Source: Setaria digitata (taxonomy: Eukaryota > Nematoda > Chromadorea > Rhabditida > Setariidae). Taken from it: a stretch of 64,000 bases of DNA. Position numbers and translations under genes: made by a program. Each line of letters begins with the position of its first letter. Position 1 is the stretch's first letter. Location: the NCBI GenBank assembly GCA_003640385.1, contig RCAB01000010.1, positions 124,001-188,000 of the forward strand. Reading direction: 5' to 3'. Positions 63,211 through 64,000 of this stretch are shown here, piece after piece. The notes below the pieces were generated by a model. The model had not been told where the DNA came from. It saw nothing but the letters and a program-made list of their open reading frames with translations, and searched no databases.

Positions 63211-63723
63211 CAACGTTTGCAATGTTTTGAATTAGGTCACTGGTACATATGATCAGCAATCTGTGTCCTTGTTCTAAAAGCGACACACACTATTACGCCC
63301 TCTAAAAGAGGGTTATTTTGGGGTCTACGTCCCTTTTTCCCCCCCTCTTAATGCCAACCCACTTTTATCAATCTAACAGTTCGTATTCTCATAAATCTGT
63401 GCTTTTTTTTCATCAACGTTTCTTCCTTTTTAAAAAATCCCATCCTTCATTGATTCCACTTGCTGTAGTCCAAAACTCTCAATTTTCGGATTCACCAAAT
63501 AAAATTATTCCTTTTATCATGTTTAACTTTCAATTTTTTCTCGAAATCGAAGAGCTTGACGTTCTATGAATAGAAGACTCTCAATCATTTCTAGCTTATC
63601 CTGATTCTAATAATTTGATAGATCGTGTAATTTTTGAAGAGCTGTTGCTGGGCACTTGCAAGGGTTGGAAAAAAAAAATGCTGTAAAAGTTCTGCGAAGT
63701 TGGACAGTGGCGATATCAACGAA
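63211..63723. promoter_or_regulatory. putative bidirectional promoter region
   Basis: 513 bases separate the LPR start (minus) from the start of the next gene (plus). A CTCTAAAAGAGGG... hairpin-prone stretch and a C-rich run (CCCTTTTTCCCCCCCTC) lie at about 63298-63346. No coding exon fits here. Confidence 0.4.
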
Positions 63724-63953
63724 ATGGCAGACAGCTTGAATAAAGGGTAAATATTCGGATTTTAAACATAGAAGAAATAACTTCGTGAGTCATCAGTTGA
63801 AATATACAGCTTGACTGCACGAACTACATCTCCCTCCAAACTTTTTTCGGAACTGATACGTGATGTACATAATGCTCCGCCAAAAACAAAATCGCAGCTT
63901 CGAACTAATCACTTTTCAAATTATGGAGCTTCAGAAAACAAGTACAAAAACGC
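63724..63953 (+). CDS. 5' end of an unidentified gene, runs off the window
   Basis: Exon 1 is 63724-63746 (MADSLNK, donor GG|GTAAAT). Exon 2 starts at 63810 after AATATACAG and keeps phase, reading GLTARTTSPSKLFSELIRDV and on to GASENKYKN, with a donor GC|GTAAGC after 63953. The peptide is basic and serine-rich, with no recognised domain. A different frame of the same DNA is also open from about 63866 to the window end (MELQKTSTKTRKHYETASVQ...), so the exon end or frame could differ. Function unknown; the gene continues beyond 64000. Confidence 0.5.
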
Positions 63954-64000
63954 GTAAGCACTACGAGACGGCTTCTGTGCAAGAATTTCTCACATACTTT

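Noticed and set aside
1..64000. Horizontal transfer or Wolbachia-derived insertion
   Set aside because: Every recognised gene is spliced and matches nematode or animal families; no intron-less bacterial-type frame of length was seen.

Overview
This is an AT-rich nuclear window from a nematode, most likely a filarial worm (Onchocercidae). The evidence is: genes split by small introns with T-rich, TTTCAG/TTTTAG-type acceptors; acceptor-like sites a few bases before several start codons, as expected for SL trans-splicing; nematode-restricted families (Clc-like membrane proteins, LPR lipocalins); and a decayed BEL/Pao-type retroelement. The exact species is inference. All exon models were built by eye from splice sites, reading phase and homology. 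In every named model except TBCK, phases close at every intron and the exon total is a multiple of three.

Left part (1-17.9 kb, all minus strand). From the left edge: the 5' seven-eighths of an ERp44-type ER thioredoxin-fold gene (cut by the window edge), a complete B9D2 ciliary transition-zone gene, and two paralogous claudin-related Clc-like four-span membrane proteins. The paralogs share intron phases, and both end in a class I PDZ-ligand-like C-terminus.

Middle (17.9-30.7 kb). A 12.7-kb gene-poor stretch. It holds a degenerate BEL/Pao pol remnant near 26 kb, an AT palindromic tract near 29.2 kb and a few GC-rich patches that do not look coding.

Centre (30.7-44.9 kb, minus strand). A PWWP-domain nuclear protein with a PWWP2-like N-terminus, a possible 56-residue micropeptide gene, and the mitochondrial complex I 49-kDa subunit NDUFS2 lie in tandem. 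The spacing is compatible with a filarial operon led by NDUFS2.

Right part (44.9-64 kb). First comes a 3.9-kb stretch with a tandem repeat and palindrome. A five-exon minus-strand gene of unknown function (219 aa by this model) follows, then the plus-strand TBCK gene (pseudokinase-TBC-rhodanese), which carries a decayed duplicate of one kinase-domain exon. A secreted LPR lipocalin (minus) comes next, diverging from the start of an unidentified plus-strand gene that runs off the right edge. No rRNA, tRNA, SL RNA or CRISPR array was recognised. Gene functions span ER quality control, cilia, cell junctions, chromatin, respiration, vesicle/mTOR-linked GTPase control and apical matrix; nothing suggests one shared pathway.
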